Source: Ilumatobacteraceae bacterium
GTDB taxonomy: Bacteria > Actinomycetota > Acidimicrobiia > Acidimicrobiales > Iamiaceae
DNA: 47,047 nt
Direction: 5' to 3'
NCBI GenBank assembly: GCA_025463265.1
Contig: JAOBWH010000035.1
Coordinates: 1-47,047, forward strand
The notes under the pieces were generated by a model that had not been told where the DNA came from, searched no databases, and worked only from the letters and a program-made list of their open reading frames with translations. This document shows, piece after piece, positions 23,168 through 31,441 of this stretch. The stretch's first letter is position 1; every line of letters starts with the position of its first letter. Both the position numbers and the translations under genes were made by a program.

Positions 23168-24253
23168 ATGAACCACCACCGAATCCGACGACCGGCGCTG
23201 GTCGCTGTTGTCCTGGCCGCCGCGATCTCCCTGGTGGCGGTCGGCTGCGGCTCCAGCGACAGCGGCTCGTCGCCCGATGGCGACCCGACGACCACGGCCG
23301 CCGGCTCCAAGGCCACGGGTGCCGGCGATTCCGCCGGCGCCCCGAAGAAGATCCGCATCGCCTACCAGGCCATCCCGAACGGCGACCTGATCGTCAAGCA
23401 GCAGGAGCTGCTCGAGAAGGCCCTGCCCGACACCGAGATCGACTGGCAGCTGTTCGACTCCGGCGGCTCCGTCAACGAGGCCATCGTGGCCGGTGACATC
23501 GACCTCGGCCTCGCCGGCTCGAGCCCGGTCTCGCGCGGCATCTCCAACGAGATCCCCTACCAGGTCGTCTGGATCCACGACGTCATCGGCGATGCCGAGG
23601 CGCTCGTGGTGAACGAGGACATCGGCGGCATCGAAGACCTCGAGGGCAAGACCATCGCCACGCCCTTCGCGTCGACCGCTCACTTCAGCCTGCTCGCCGC
23701 GCTGAACGATGCCGGCGTGGATCCGTCGACGGTGGACATCATCGACTCCGAGCCCGACGAGATCTTCGCCGCGTGGGGTCAGGGTGACATCGACGGCGCC
23801 TACGTGTGGAACCCGAACCTGGCCAAGATCATCGATGACGGGGGCAAGGTGCTCATCACCTCGGCCGATCTCGCCGAGAAGGGCAAGACCACCTACGACC
23901 TGGGTGTGGCGTCCAACGAGTTCGCCGAGAAGTACCCCGCCGCGCTCGCCGCGTGGGCCAAGGCCCAGGACCAGGCCATCTCCCTGATCGAGGAGGAGCC
24001 GGAGACGGCCGCCGAGATCGTCGCGGCTGAGCTCGAGATCACGCCGGAGGAGGCCGCCGCGCAGATCGGTGACCTCATCTTCGTGCGGGCCACCGACCAG
24101 GTCGGCGACGAGTACCTCGGAGGCGGTCTCGCCGAGAACCTCTTCGCCGCCGCCCAGTTCAACAAGGAGCAGGGCGAGATCGAGGACGTCCTCGACGAGT
24201 CGGCGTACCAGGACGCGGTGAACGCCGCTCCCGCCGAGTCGGCCGGGGGCTGA
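23168..24253 (+). CDS. tauA: Taurine-binding lipoprotein
   Basis: 361 residues, lipobox AVGC (Cys27) and a Ser/Gly/Thr linker. Residues ~60-340 follow E. coli TauA segment by segment: IAYQAIPNGD, WQLFDSGGSVNEAIVAGDID, GLAGSSPVSRG, EALVVNEDIGGIEDLEGKTI, AHFSLLAALNDAGV and WGQGDIDGAYVWNPNL. These line the taurine/sulfonate site. GGAGGG upstream is strong. It would deliver taurine to the TauC/TauB transporter. Confidence 0.92.
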   Translation: MNHHRIRRPALVAVVLAAAISLVAVGCGSSDSGSSPDGDPTTTAAGSKATGAGDSAGAPKKIRIAYQAIPNGDLIVKQQELLEKALPDTEIDWQLFDSGGSVNEAIVAGDIDLGLAGSSPVSRGISNEIPYQVVWIHDVIGDAEALVVNEDIGGIEDLEGKTIATPFASTAHFSLLAALNDAGVDPSTVDIIDSEPDEIFAAWGQGDIDGAYVWNPNLAKIIDDGGKVLITSADLAEKGKTTYDLGVASNEFAEKYPAALAAWAKAQDQAISLIEEEPETAAEIVAAELEITPEEAAAQIGDLIFVRATDQVGDEYLGGGLAENLFAAAQFNKEQGEIEDVLDESAYQDAVNAAPAESAGG

Positions 24254-24255
24254 CG

Positions 24256-25044
24256 ATGACCGTCGCAGGGTCACCCGGGTCCGCCCGGGTGACCCTGTCA
24301 CGGGTGGCGCACGAGTTCGCGTCGGCGCACGGGGCCGTGCGCGCCCTGGACCTGGTCGACACCACCATCGAGGCCGGTGAGTTCGTGACGCTCGCCGGGC
24401 CGTCGGGTTGCGGCAAGACCACCCTCCTGCAGATCCTCGCCGGCTTCGTGGCCCCCTCCGAGGGGACCGTCGATGTCGGTGGCCACGCGGTGGTGGGACC
24501 GGATCCCGAGCGCGGGGTCGTGTTCCAGCAGGCCACGTTGTTCCCGTGGCTGAGCGTCCGCGGCAACGTCGAGTTCGGCCCGAAGATGGCGGGCGTCGCC
24601 AAGGCCGAGCGCCGCGCCACCGCAGATCGGCTGCTGGACCTGGTCGGGCTGTCCGAGTTCGGCGACCACCACACCTACGAGCTGTCCGGCGGCATGCAGC
24701 AGCGCGCGCAGATCGCGCGCGTGCTCGCCACCGACCCCGCCCTCCTCTTGATGGACGAGCCGTTCGGCGCCCTCGACGCGCTGACCCGGCTGCGCCTCCA
24801 GGACGAGCTGCGTCGCCTCTGGCACGAGACGGGCAAGACCATCGTGTTCATCACCCACAGCGTCGATGAGGCCGCCTACCTGGGCTCGCGCGTCCTGGTG
24901 ATGAGCTCGCGCCCGGGGCGGGTCGTGTTCGACGAGCCGACCCCGTACGGCCGCGAAGCGGAGCTGCCCGAGCACCCCCGAAGCACCCCTGAGTTCATCG
25001 CCTTCCGCGACCGCGTCGCCGCTGCGATCCACGCGCCTGCCTGA
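24256..25044 (+). CDS. tauB: Taurine ABC transporter ATP-binding protein
   Basis: 262 residues. Walker A AGPSGCGKTTLL, Q-loop VVFQQATLFPWLSV, signature LSGGMQQRAQIARVL, Walker B LLLMDEPFGALDALT and H-loop VFITHSVDEA are all intact. It starts 2 nt after the tauA stop. The FPWLSV segment after the Q-loop is typical of nitrate/sulfonate/taurine ATPases. Confidence 0.92.
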   Translation: MTVAGSPGSARVTLSRVAHEFASAHGAVRALDLVDTTIEAGEFVTLAGPSGCGKTTLLQILAGFVAPSEGTVDVGGHAVVGPDPERGVVFQQATLFPWLSVRGNVEFGPKMAGVAKAERRATADRLLDLVGLSEFGDHHTYELSGGMQQRAQIARVLATDPALLLMDEPFGALDALTRLRLQDELRRLWHETGKTIVFITHSVDEAAYLGSRVLVMSSRPGRVVFDEPTPYGREAELPEHPRSTPEFIAFRDRVAAAIHAPA

Positions 25045-25072
25045 TCCGCCCCCACCCTGTGACGGCTGACCG

Positions 25073-25101
25073 TTGCGAACGCCTTCCGTCGCGGGTAGTA
25101 A
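25073..25101 (+). promoter_or_regulatory. Candidate promoter for ssuACB
   Basis: TTGCGA (25073-25078), a 17-bp spacer and TAGTAA (25096-25101), located in the 93-bp gap before ssuA. Match to consensus is moderate. Confidence 0.4.
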
Positions 25102-25137
25102 CCCGACCAATCCCATCGTGAATAGAGAGTTTGACCC

Positions 25138-26235
25138 GTGCACCCCCTCCGCTCCTCCCGGCTCACCCTTGCGCTCGTCCTCATCGGCGCCCTCACCCTC
25201 GGCTTCCTCAGCGCCTGCAGCAGCTCCGACGCCTCGACCCGGACATCCACCGCCGGCGACGGCGAGCCCACCACCACGGCCGCCCAGGTCACCGTGCCCG
25301 AGACGATTCCCGAGGGCACCACCCTGCGCATCGGCGACCAGCTCGACTACCTCAAGACCGTCCTCGCCGTCTCCGGCCAGGACGAGGACCTGCCCTACGA
25401 GGTGGAGTACGCCTCGTTCGTGGGCGGCCCGCCGATGCTGCAGGCCTTCCGGGGCGACAAGGTCGACGCCGGCTTCGTGGCCAGCACGCCGCTGATCTTC
25501 GCCCAGTCCGCCGACCAGGAGATCAGCGCCGTCGCCGGCTGGGCGCCCGAACGGGGCCTCGGCGGCCTCCTCAGCGCCGACGGCTCGATCGAGGACTGGA
25601 AGGACCTGAAGGGCAAGAAGGTCGCCTACCAGCGCGGCACGTCCGCCGAGGCCGCCGTGCTCGGCGGCCTCGACGAGGCCGGCCTGAGCATCGACGACAT
25701 CACCACCGTCGACGTGCCGATCACCCAGATCAACGCCACCCTCGCCGGCGGGTCGGCCGATGCCGGTCTCTCCACCGAACCGCTCATCAGCCTCTACCTC
25801 CAGGACCATCCCGAGGCCACGCTTGCCATCGACGCCAAGACCATCACCGACCGGGCCTCGTTCCTCATCGCCTCGAAGAAGACCCTCGACGACGGCGCCA
25901 AGACTGCGGCGCTGGCGGACTTCTCCACCCGCCTGGTGAAGGCGTTCGCCTACCTCAACGAGCACAAGGGCGAGCTGGCCGAGGCCGTGTTCGTCAAGCA
26001 GTACGGCCTCACCCCCGAGCGGGCCGCGCAGCTGGTCGAGAGCGGCAACGGCTCCACGGAGTTCTTCCCCCTCCCGGGCGACGTCCTCGAGCCCCAGCAG
26101 AAGGTCGCGGACCTGTTCACCGCCGCCGGCCAGATCCCCGGTGAGATCGACGTGACCCAGGAGTTCGACGGCCGCTTCAACGATCTGATCGAGGCGGCCC
26201 AGGACGAAGCCACAGGCAGGGAGGGCGGGTCGTGA
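25138..26235 (+). CDS. ssuA: Aliphatic sulfonate-binding lipoprotein
   Basis: 365 residues from GTG 25138. Signal peptide with lipobox LSAC (Cys27), then a Thr-rich linker. The binding domain has LRIGDQLDYLKTVLAVSG, GPPMLQAFRGDKVDAGFVAST, DLKGKKVAYQRGTSAEAAVL and VDVPITQINATLAGGSADAG, characteristic of SsuA proteins. It is clearly different from the TauA upstream, so it likely has a different sulfonate range. A GAGAG about 7 nt upstream is the only ribosome-site candidate. Its stop overlaps the permease start (GTGA). Confidence 0.88.
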   Translation: MHPLRSSRLTLALVLIGALTLGFLSACSSSDASTRTSTAGDGEPTTTAAQVTVPETIPEGTTLRIGDQLDYLKTVLAVSGQDEDLPYEVEYASFVGGPPMLQAFRGDKVDAGFVASTPLIFAQSADQEISAVAGWAPERGLGGLLSADGSIEDWKDLKGKKVAYQRGTSAEAAVLGGLDEAGLSIDDITTVDVPITQINATLAGGSADAGLSTEPLISLYLQDHPEATLAIDAKTITDRASFLIASKKTLDDGAKTAALADFSTRLVKAFAYLNEHKGELAEAVFVKQYGLTPERAAQLVESGNGSTEFFPLPGDVLEPQQKVADLFTAAGQIPGEIDVTQEFDGRFNDLIEAAQDEATGREGGS

Positions 26236-27128
26236 GCCAGACCGATGTCGCGGTCGGCACCCAGGCGGTGACCCTCCACGCCGCGGTCGTCGCCCAGGAG
26301 CAGCGCTTCGCTGAGCCGGTGGACCTGGTCACGCTGCCCACCGGCCAGGAGCCTGCGGGTGAGAAGCGCAAGCTCGGCATCCCGCACGGGATCGAGCGCC
26401 TGCTGGGCGTGGTCCTGATCCTCGTGGGTTGGGCCCTCGCCACGAACCTCGGGTGGATCAGCACCCGGACGCTCCCGAAGCCAGGGACCGTGCTCACGGT
26501 CGGCATCGACCTCTGGAACGACGGCACCCTGCAGTCAGCGCTGTGGGCATCGGTCCAGCGCGTGGGGTGGGGCCTGGCCATCGGCATCCCCATCGGCGCC
26601 GTGCTCGCACTGGTCGTGGGCCTCTCCCGGCTGGGCGACGACCTGATCGACACCAACATCTCGGCGTTCCGCTTCGTCCCGATCATCGCCCTGCAGCCGC
26701 TGCTCGTGGTGTGGCTCGGGGTCGGCGAGACGGTGAAGATCACGATGATCGTGCTCGGCGTCGCCTTCCCGATCTACATCAACACCACGACGGCCATCAA
26801 GAGCCTGAACCCCGGCTACCGGGAGCTCGCCGACGTCGTGGGGCTCTCGAAGGGGCAGCTGGTGCGCCGGATCGTGCTGCCCGGCGCTCTGCCGGGCTTC
26901 CTGGTCGGGCTGCGCATGTCCGTGGCGATCTCGTGGCTCCTCTTGGTCTTCGCCGAGACCATCAACGCCAGCAGCGGTCTCGGCAAGGTCATGTCCGACG
27001 CCTCGCTCTTCGGCCACACCGACGTGCTGGTCCTGGGCCTGATCATCTACGCGGTGCTCGGCCTGCTGACCGACTCCGGCGTCCGGCTCCTCGAACGGCG
27101 CCTCCTGGACTGGCAGCCCGGGCGATGA
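26232..27128 (+). CDS. ssuC: Aliphatic sulfonate ABC transporter permease
   Basis: 298 residues from GTG 26232. Six membrane segments starting near residue 55, with the EAA loop at ELADVVGLSKGQLVRRIVLPGALPG. TNLGWISTRTLPKPGTVL and DTNISAFRFVPIIALQPLLVVW are typical of SsuC. Overlaps on both sides (GTGA and ATGA) couple it to ssuA and ssuB. Confidence 0.9.
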   Translation: MSQTDVAVGTQAVTLHAAVVAQEQRFAEPVDLVTLPTGQEPAGEKRKLGIPHGIERLLGVVLILVGWALATNLGWISTRTLPKPGTVLTVGIDLWNDGTLQSALWASVQRVGWGLAIGIPIGAVLALVVGLSRLGDDLIDTNISAFRFVPIIALQPLLVVWLGVGETVKITMIVLGVAFPIYINTTTAIKSLNPGYRELADVVGLSKGQLVRRIVLPGALPGFLVGLRMSVAISWLLLVFAETINASSGLGKVMSDASLFGHTDVLVLGLIIYAVLGLLTDSGVRLLERRLLDWQPGR

Positions 27129-27871
27129 CCGCCGTGCCCTCCAGCCCGGTGGTGTCCATCCGTGACGTCCGCCGCACGTTCGGCGAGCGGGAGGTCCTCA
27201 GGGGCCTCGACCTCGAGCTGCAGCCCGGGGAGTTCGTGGCCCTGCTCGGCCGCAGCGGATCGGGCAAGAGCACCCTGCTGCGGGCCCTCGCCGGCCTCGA
27301 CCGCAGCGCCGAGGGGGAGATCGTGGTGCCCGCAGCCCGCTCCGTCGTGTTCCAGGACCCGCGGCTGCTGCCGTGGGCCACGGTGCTCGACAACGTGACC
27401 TTGGGGCTGGACGGAACCTCCTCCGATGTCACCAAGGCCGGCCGGGCGGCGCTCACCGAGGTCGGGCTCGGCGGGCACGAGGCCGACTGGCCCAAGACCC
27501 TGTCGGGTGGCGAGGCGCAGCGCGCCTCGCTGGCGAGGGCGCTCGTGCGCTCGCCCAAGCTGCTCCTCCTCGACGAGCCGTTCGGCGCCCTCGACGCCCT
27601 CACCCGGATCCGCATGCACGCCCTGGTGCAGCAGCTCCACGCCAAGCACGCGCCGGCGGTGCTGCTGGTGACCCATGACGTCGACGAGGCCGTGATCCTC
27701 GCCGACCGGGTGCTCGTCTTGACCGACGGCCGGTTCTCCCTGGACGTGATCGTCGACGCGCCCAGCCCCCGGTTGCGAAGCGACCGGCAGATCATCGAGC
27801 TGCGGTCGCGGCTCCTGGCCGAGCTCGGCGTCGACGAGACCGCCGAGGGCGCCCACCAGCCTGCGCCCTGA
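27125..27871 (+). CDS. ssuB: Aliphatic sulfonate ABC transporter ATP-binding protein
   Basis: 248 residues from ATG 27125, overlapping the ssuC stop. Walker A LLGRSGSGKSTLL, SVVFQDPRLLPWATV, LSGGEAQRASLARAL, LLLDEPFGALDALTRI and LLVTHDVDEAV form a complete ATPase core. The short 248-residue length and the RLLPW motif suit SsuB. It ends the operon, 34 bp before the tauD remnant. Confidence 0.92.
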   Translation: MTAVPSSPVVSIRDVRRTFGEREVLRGLDLELQPGEFVALLGRSGSGKSTLLRALAGLDRSAEGEIVVPAARSVVFQDPRLLPWATVLDNVTLGLDGTSSDVTKAGRAALTEVGLGGHEADWPKTLSGGEAQRASLARALVRSPKLLLLDEPFGALDALTRIRMHALVQQLHAKHAPAVLLVTHDVDEAVILADRVLVLTDGRFSLDVIVDAPSPRLRSDRQIIELRSRLLAELGVDETAEGAHQPAP

Positions 27872-27905
27872 CCAACCACCCCCAGCGAAGCCCGGAGCCC
27901 ACCCC

Positions 27906-28137
27906 ATGACCCTCATCTCAGACCCCACCACCGGCGTCGACCTCGACGTCACCTACCTGTCGGCCACCATCGGGGCCCCACTCGGTGAAGCCCGAGCACA
28001 CGGTCCGCTACCACTGGGGCGCCGGGGACCTCGGGTTCTGGGACAACCGGTCCACGCAGCACGCGGTCTCCGGCGATTTCGGCAGATCGCACCGGGTGAT
28101 CCAGCGCGTCACCCTGCGCGGCGACGAGCCCCGCTGA
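27906..28137 (+). pseudogene. tauD: tauD remnant: taurine dioxygenase with an internal deletion and frame change
   Basis: The 5' part, from ATG 27906, reads MTLISDPTTGVDLDVTYLSA and then TIGAPLGE, the start of a TauD-type dioxygenase. At about 27975-27990 the frame shifts by +1, and from there to the TGA at 28135-28137 the DNA encodes the TauD C-terminus: EHTVRYHWGAGDLGFWDNRS, then TQHAVSGDFGRSHRVIQRVT and LRGDEP. TauD is about 280 residues, so roughly 600 bp are missing, including the HxD iron ligands. Only the last His ligand (TQH) survives. It is a dead gene at the end of the sulfonate operon. Confidence 0.83.
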
Positions 28138-28213
28138 CCCGCTCCCAGGACGCCTTTCCCGGGTCGGCGCGGTAGCATCGCCCCTTCCACGGGTGCCTCG
28201 GAGGGATGACGCC

Positions 28214-30187
28214 ATGGGTCGGATGACGAAGCGGGTCGGGATCGCAGGCGCGGCGCTGGCCGTGTGCTCCACGTTGGTGCTGGCGCCGGCCACCGCCCAG
28301 GCCGAGCGCAGCCAGGCGTCGCCGCCCCCGGCCCTGCTCGACGTCGCGCCCGCCGCGACCACGTCGGGGACCACCTCGTCCGCCAGCTCCGTGCCCGCCC
28401 ACCGCGCCGAGGTCGACACCACGCTCCTGCGCGCCGGCGCCGCCCAGACCGTGTCCGTCGACGTCGTCAGCGACGACCTCGTCATCGACCTCGAGCCCGT
28501 CGACAGCGGCGCCGCCGGGTGGTCCGCCTGGGACGGCGAGGTCGCCGGAGACCCGGGGTCCACCGCGACCATCGTCCGGAAGGGCGAGGACGTCGCCGGC
28601 CTCATCACCTCCGAAGCTGGCACGTTCCGCATCCGCACCACCGCCCCGGGCGAGCAGGTCGTGCAGGAGGTCGCCCGCACGTTCCCCGAGTCCCGCGACG
28701 ACACCGCCGTGCCGCCCGCCACCGCGGATCTCGGGGTGTCACCCGATGACCTGGCGCCCGACGCCGCCGTCGACCCCGCTCCCGTCGCCGAGGGCGACGT
28801 GCCCACCGTCCCGACCATCGACGTGCTGATGGCCTACACGCCGGACGCCCTGTCCTACGCCGGCGGACTCAGCGCCATGAACAGCGAGATCGCCCTCGCC
28901 ATCTCCACCACCAACCAGGCGTACGCCGACAGCGGCGTCGTCGGGCGGGTCCGCCTCGCCGGCACCACGGCCCTCACCGAGAACCTCACCCTGTCGAACC
29001 AGAGCCTCGACTGGATCACCTACGACGACGACGGCCACTCCGACCAGGTCCACGCCCTGCGCGCCAGCACCGGTGCCGACCTCGTCTCCGTCCTCACGGA
29101 CGACGGCACCAGCTGCGGTCTCGCCTGGGTCCTCAACGGCCTCACCGACCCGGTGAACAAGAGCAAGTACGGGTTCTCCACCGTCGACTTCCCGTGCGCC
29201 GTCGACAACCTGAGCTTCCCGCACGAGCTCGGCCACAACATGGGTCTCAGCCACGACCGCTACGTCGATCCCACCCCCACGCTCTACGACTACGCCGTCG
29301 GCTACGTCTACCTGCCCGGCAAGTGGCGGACGATCATGGCGTACAACAACCAGTGCCTGGACCAGAACCCGTCGTTCAACTGCACCCGGCTCCCCCGCTT
29401 CTCCAACCCGGACCAGACCTACGGCGGCGCACCCCTCGGGCGGCCCTCCAACGGTCCCACCCCCGCCGACGAGCGCCGGGCGCTGAACAACACGCAGTCG
29501 TTCGTCTCGAGCTGGCGGGCCAAGCCGGCACCGTTCACGTCGTGGTCCAAGTTCGTCGCCCAGCAGTACAAGGACTTCCTCGGCCGCTCGCCGTCGGGCA
29601 GCGAGTCGTCGGCGGCGGTGTCGTCGCTCAACACCGGGGCCCAGACACCCCAGGGCTACATCGACAGCCTCCTCAACGGGCCGTTCGGCGCCAGCTACGC
29701 GCCGGTCACGCGGCTCTACTACGCCTACTTCGTCCGCACCCCAGACCCGGGCGGCCTCGACTACTGGGTGAACAAGTACAAGGGCGGCATGAAGCTCAGC
29801 GCCATCTCGAGCAACTTCGCCGCCTCCAGCGAGTTCAAGACCAAGTACGGCAACCTGACCAACCGGGCGTTCGTCAACAAGATCTACGTGAACCTCTTCG
29901 AACGCACCGGTGATGCCAGCGGCGTCAACTACTGGACCGGGAAGCTCGACCGCAAGGAGAGCACCCGCGGCCAGGTCATGATCGGGTTCTCCGAGTCGAG
30001 CGAGTTCAAGCGGGTCCGGGCCGAGGAGATCAGCGTGGTGCTGCTCTACCGCTCCCTGCTCCAGCGGGCGGCCTCGTCCTCGGAGTTCCCCAACCAGGTC
30101 GCCCGCCTCCAGGGCGGAACAACGGCGCAGCGGCTCATCCTGGAGATCGTCGATTCCGCCGAGTACAGCGGACGCGTCACCAAGTAG
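28214..30187 (+). CDS. Secreted metzincin metallopeptidase with DUF4214 C-terminus
   Basis: 657 residues. Signal peptide (GIAGAALAVCSTLVLAPATAQA). A prodomain-like region is followed by a reprolysin-like domain starting at IDVLMAYTPDAL. The zinc site is HELGHNMGLSHD (His337, Glu338, His341, His347, Asp348), with a Met-turn candidate at TIMAYNNQC. Residues ~435-650 are DUF4214-like repeats (FLGRSPSGSE, YFVRTPDPGGLDYWVNKYKGG, LFERTGDASGVNYWTGKLDR). It is exported and proteolytic, with the tail perhaps for surface or glycan attachment. GGAGGG supports ATG 28214; TAGCAT at 28173-28178 is a plausible -10. Confidence 0.88.
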   Translation: MGRMTKRVGIAGAALAVCSTLVLAPATAQAERSQASPPPALLDVAPAATTSGTTSSASSVPAHRAEVDTTLLRAGAAQTVSVDVVSDDLVIDLEPVDSGAAGWSAWDGEVAGDPGSTATIVRKGEDVAGLITSEAGTFRIRTTAPGEQVVQEVARTFPESRDDTAVPPATADLGVSPDDLAPDAAVDPAPVAEGDVPTVPTIDVLMAYTPDALSYAGGLSAMNSEIALAISTTNQAYADSGVVGRVRLAGTTALTENLTLSNQSLDWITYDDDGHSDQVHALRASTGADLVSVLTDDGTSCGLAWVLNGLTDPVNKSKYGFSTVDFPCAVDNLSFPHELGHNMGLSHDRYVDPTPTLYDYAVGYVYLPGKWRTIMAYNNQCLDQNPSFNCTRLPRFSNPDQTYGGAPLGRPSNGPTPADERRALNNTQSFVSSWRAKPAPFTSWSKFVAQQYKDFLGRSPSGSESSAAVSSLNTGAQTPQGYIDSLLNGPFGASYAPVTRLYYAYFVRTPDPGGLDYWVNKYKGGMKLSAISSNFAASSEFKTKYGNLTNRAFVNKIYVNLFERTGDASGVNYWTGKLDRKESTRGQVMIGFSESSEFKRVRAEEISVVLLYRSLLQRAASSSEFPNQVARLQGGTTAQRLILEIVDSAEYSGRVTK

Positions 30188-30205
30188 CAGCGCCGACGCC
30201 GGAGC

Positions 30206-30234
30206 GAGCCCGCCCCCTCCGAGGGGGCGGGCTC
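30206..30234 (+). terminator. Strong stem-loop terminator after the metzincin gene
   Basis: A perfect 12-bp stem (GAGCCCGCCCCC with GGGGGCGGGCTC) around a 5-nt loop, 18 bp after the stop. There is no T-run, as is common in high-GC actinobacteria. Confidence 0.75.
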
Positions 30235-30279
30235 GTCCGCGTCGCTCGACACGCGCACCTGCACCGTTCCTCCACCGCG

Positions 30280-30359
30280 CTCACAGCCGACGCCCAGCCT
30301 TTCGGGTCGATTCCCAGCGACCTCACAGCGTGCGCTTCGTGGCCCTTTCGGTTCGATCC
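30280..30359 (+). repeat. Imperfect tandem repeat before the second moxR gene
   Basis: CTCACAGC occurs at 30280 and 30322, and CCTTTCGGGTCGATTC (30298-30313) recurs as CCTTTCGGTTCGATCC (30344-30359), 14 of 16 matching. This is a degenerate ~42-46 bp duplication, perhaps a two-site operator. Confidence 0.45.
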
Positions 30360-30418
30360 GGAAGATGGGCAGAACGAAACCCGGCAGCAGCCGACCGACC
30401 CAGCAGGAGCAGATGCCG

Positions 30419-31441
30419 ATGTCCACCACCGCCTACGCCACCCCCGAGCAGGAGGCCCTCGAGGCCGCGCTCTTCGAGGCGAAGCGCATCCTCGTCGGCC
30501 AGGACCGCATGCTCGAGCGGCTGTTCGTGAGCTGGCTCGCACGGGGCCACGTGCTCTTGGAAGGGGCGCCCGGCCTGGCCAAGACGCTCGCCGCCGAGAC
30601 CATGGCCACGATCCTGGGCGGCTCGTTCAACCGCATCCAGTTCACCCCCGACCTGGTGCCCGCCGACCTCGTCGGCACCCGCGTGTACAAGCCCTCGCGG
30701 GAGGCGTTCGACGTCGAGCTCGGCCCGGTCTTCGCCAACGTCGTGCTCGCCGACGAGATCAACCGCGCCCCCGCCAAGGTCCAGTCCGCCCTCCTCGAGG
30801 TGATGGCCGAGCGCCAGGTGTCCATCGGCGGCACCACCCACAAGGTGCCGGACCCGTTCCTGGTCCTCGCCACGCAGAACCCCATCGAGAGCGACGGCGT
30901 CTACCCGCTGCCCGAAGCCCAGCGCGACCGGTTCCTCATGAAGGTCCTGGTCGACTACCCGAACCACCGCGAGGAGACCGAGATCGCCCGGCGCATGACC
31001 GCCCACCGTCCGGTGGCCTCGCAGGTGCTGACCGAGACCGACGTCCTCCACCTCCAGCGCAAGGCCGAGGACGTCTTCGTCCACGACGCCGTGCTCGACT
31101 ACGCGGTGCGGCTCGTCCTGGCCACCCGCCAGCCGGCCGAGCACGGGCTGCCCGAGCTGACCGATGTCATCGCCCACGGCGCCAGCCCCCGTGCGACCCT
31201 CGCCCTCCTGGCCGGCGGCCGGGCCCTCGCGCTGATGCGGGGCCGCACCTACGCCGTGCCGCGCGACATCTTCGACGTGGCCCGCGACGTGCTGCGGCAC
31301 CGGGTCCTGCTCTCGTTCGACGCCATCGCCGACGACGTCGACGTCGAGGCGGTCGTCGAGCGCGTCGTGTCCACGGTGCTCGCCCCTCGGGTCACCCCCA
31401 GCCAGGACACCGTCGACGAGCAGGGCGTCTGGGCCGCATGA
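30419..31441 (+). CDS. MoxR-family AAA+ ATPase (second)
   Basis: 340 residues. Walker A GAPGLAKTLAAETMA in the variant form common in MoxR, TPDLVPADLVGTR, Walker B VVLADEINRAPAKVQSALLEVMAE and ATQNPIESDGVYPLPEAQRDRF. It belongs to a different MoxR branch from the copy at 2593, whose Walker A is GTGKT. AGGAG about 9 nt before ATG 30419 decides the start over ATG 30413 and ATG 30365. It is first in the operon MoxR-DUF58-VWA-VWA, with stop-start overlap to DUF58. Confidence 0.94.
   Translation: MSTTAYATPEQEALEAALFEAKRILVGQDRMLERLFVSWLARGHVLLEGAPGLAKTLAAETMATILGGSFNRIQFTPDLVPADLVGTRVYKPSREAFDVELGPVFANVVLADEINRAPAKVQSALLEVMAERQVSIGGTTHKVPDPFLVLATQNPIESDGVYPLPEAQRDRFLMKVLVDYPNHREETEIARRMTAHRPVASQVLTETDVLHLQRKAEDVFVHDAVLDYAVRLVLATRQPAEHGLPELTDVIAHGASPRATLALLAGGRALALMRGRTYAVPRDIFDVARDVLRHRVLLSFDAIADDVDVEAVVERVVSTVLAPRVTPSQDTVDEQGVWAA

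Noticed and set aside
27972-27992. Insertion sequence or target-site duplication at the tauD deletion
   Set aside because: No terminal repeats, transposase fragment or flanking duplication; a simple deletion is sufficient.
27906-28175. An 89-codon small gene starting at ATG 27906
   Set aside because: Only the first ~25 residues are meaningful; the rest is an out-of-frame read of the tauD C-terminus, so a pseudogene is the better call.
30298-30359. GGTTCGATCC-type stretch resembling a tRNA T-arm
   Set aside because: No acceptor, D-arm or anticodon arm can be folded around it.
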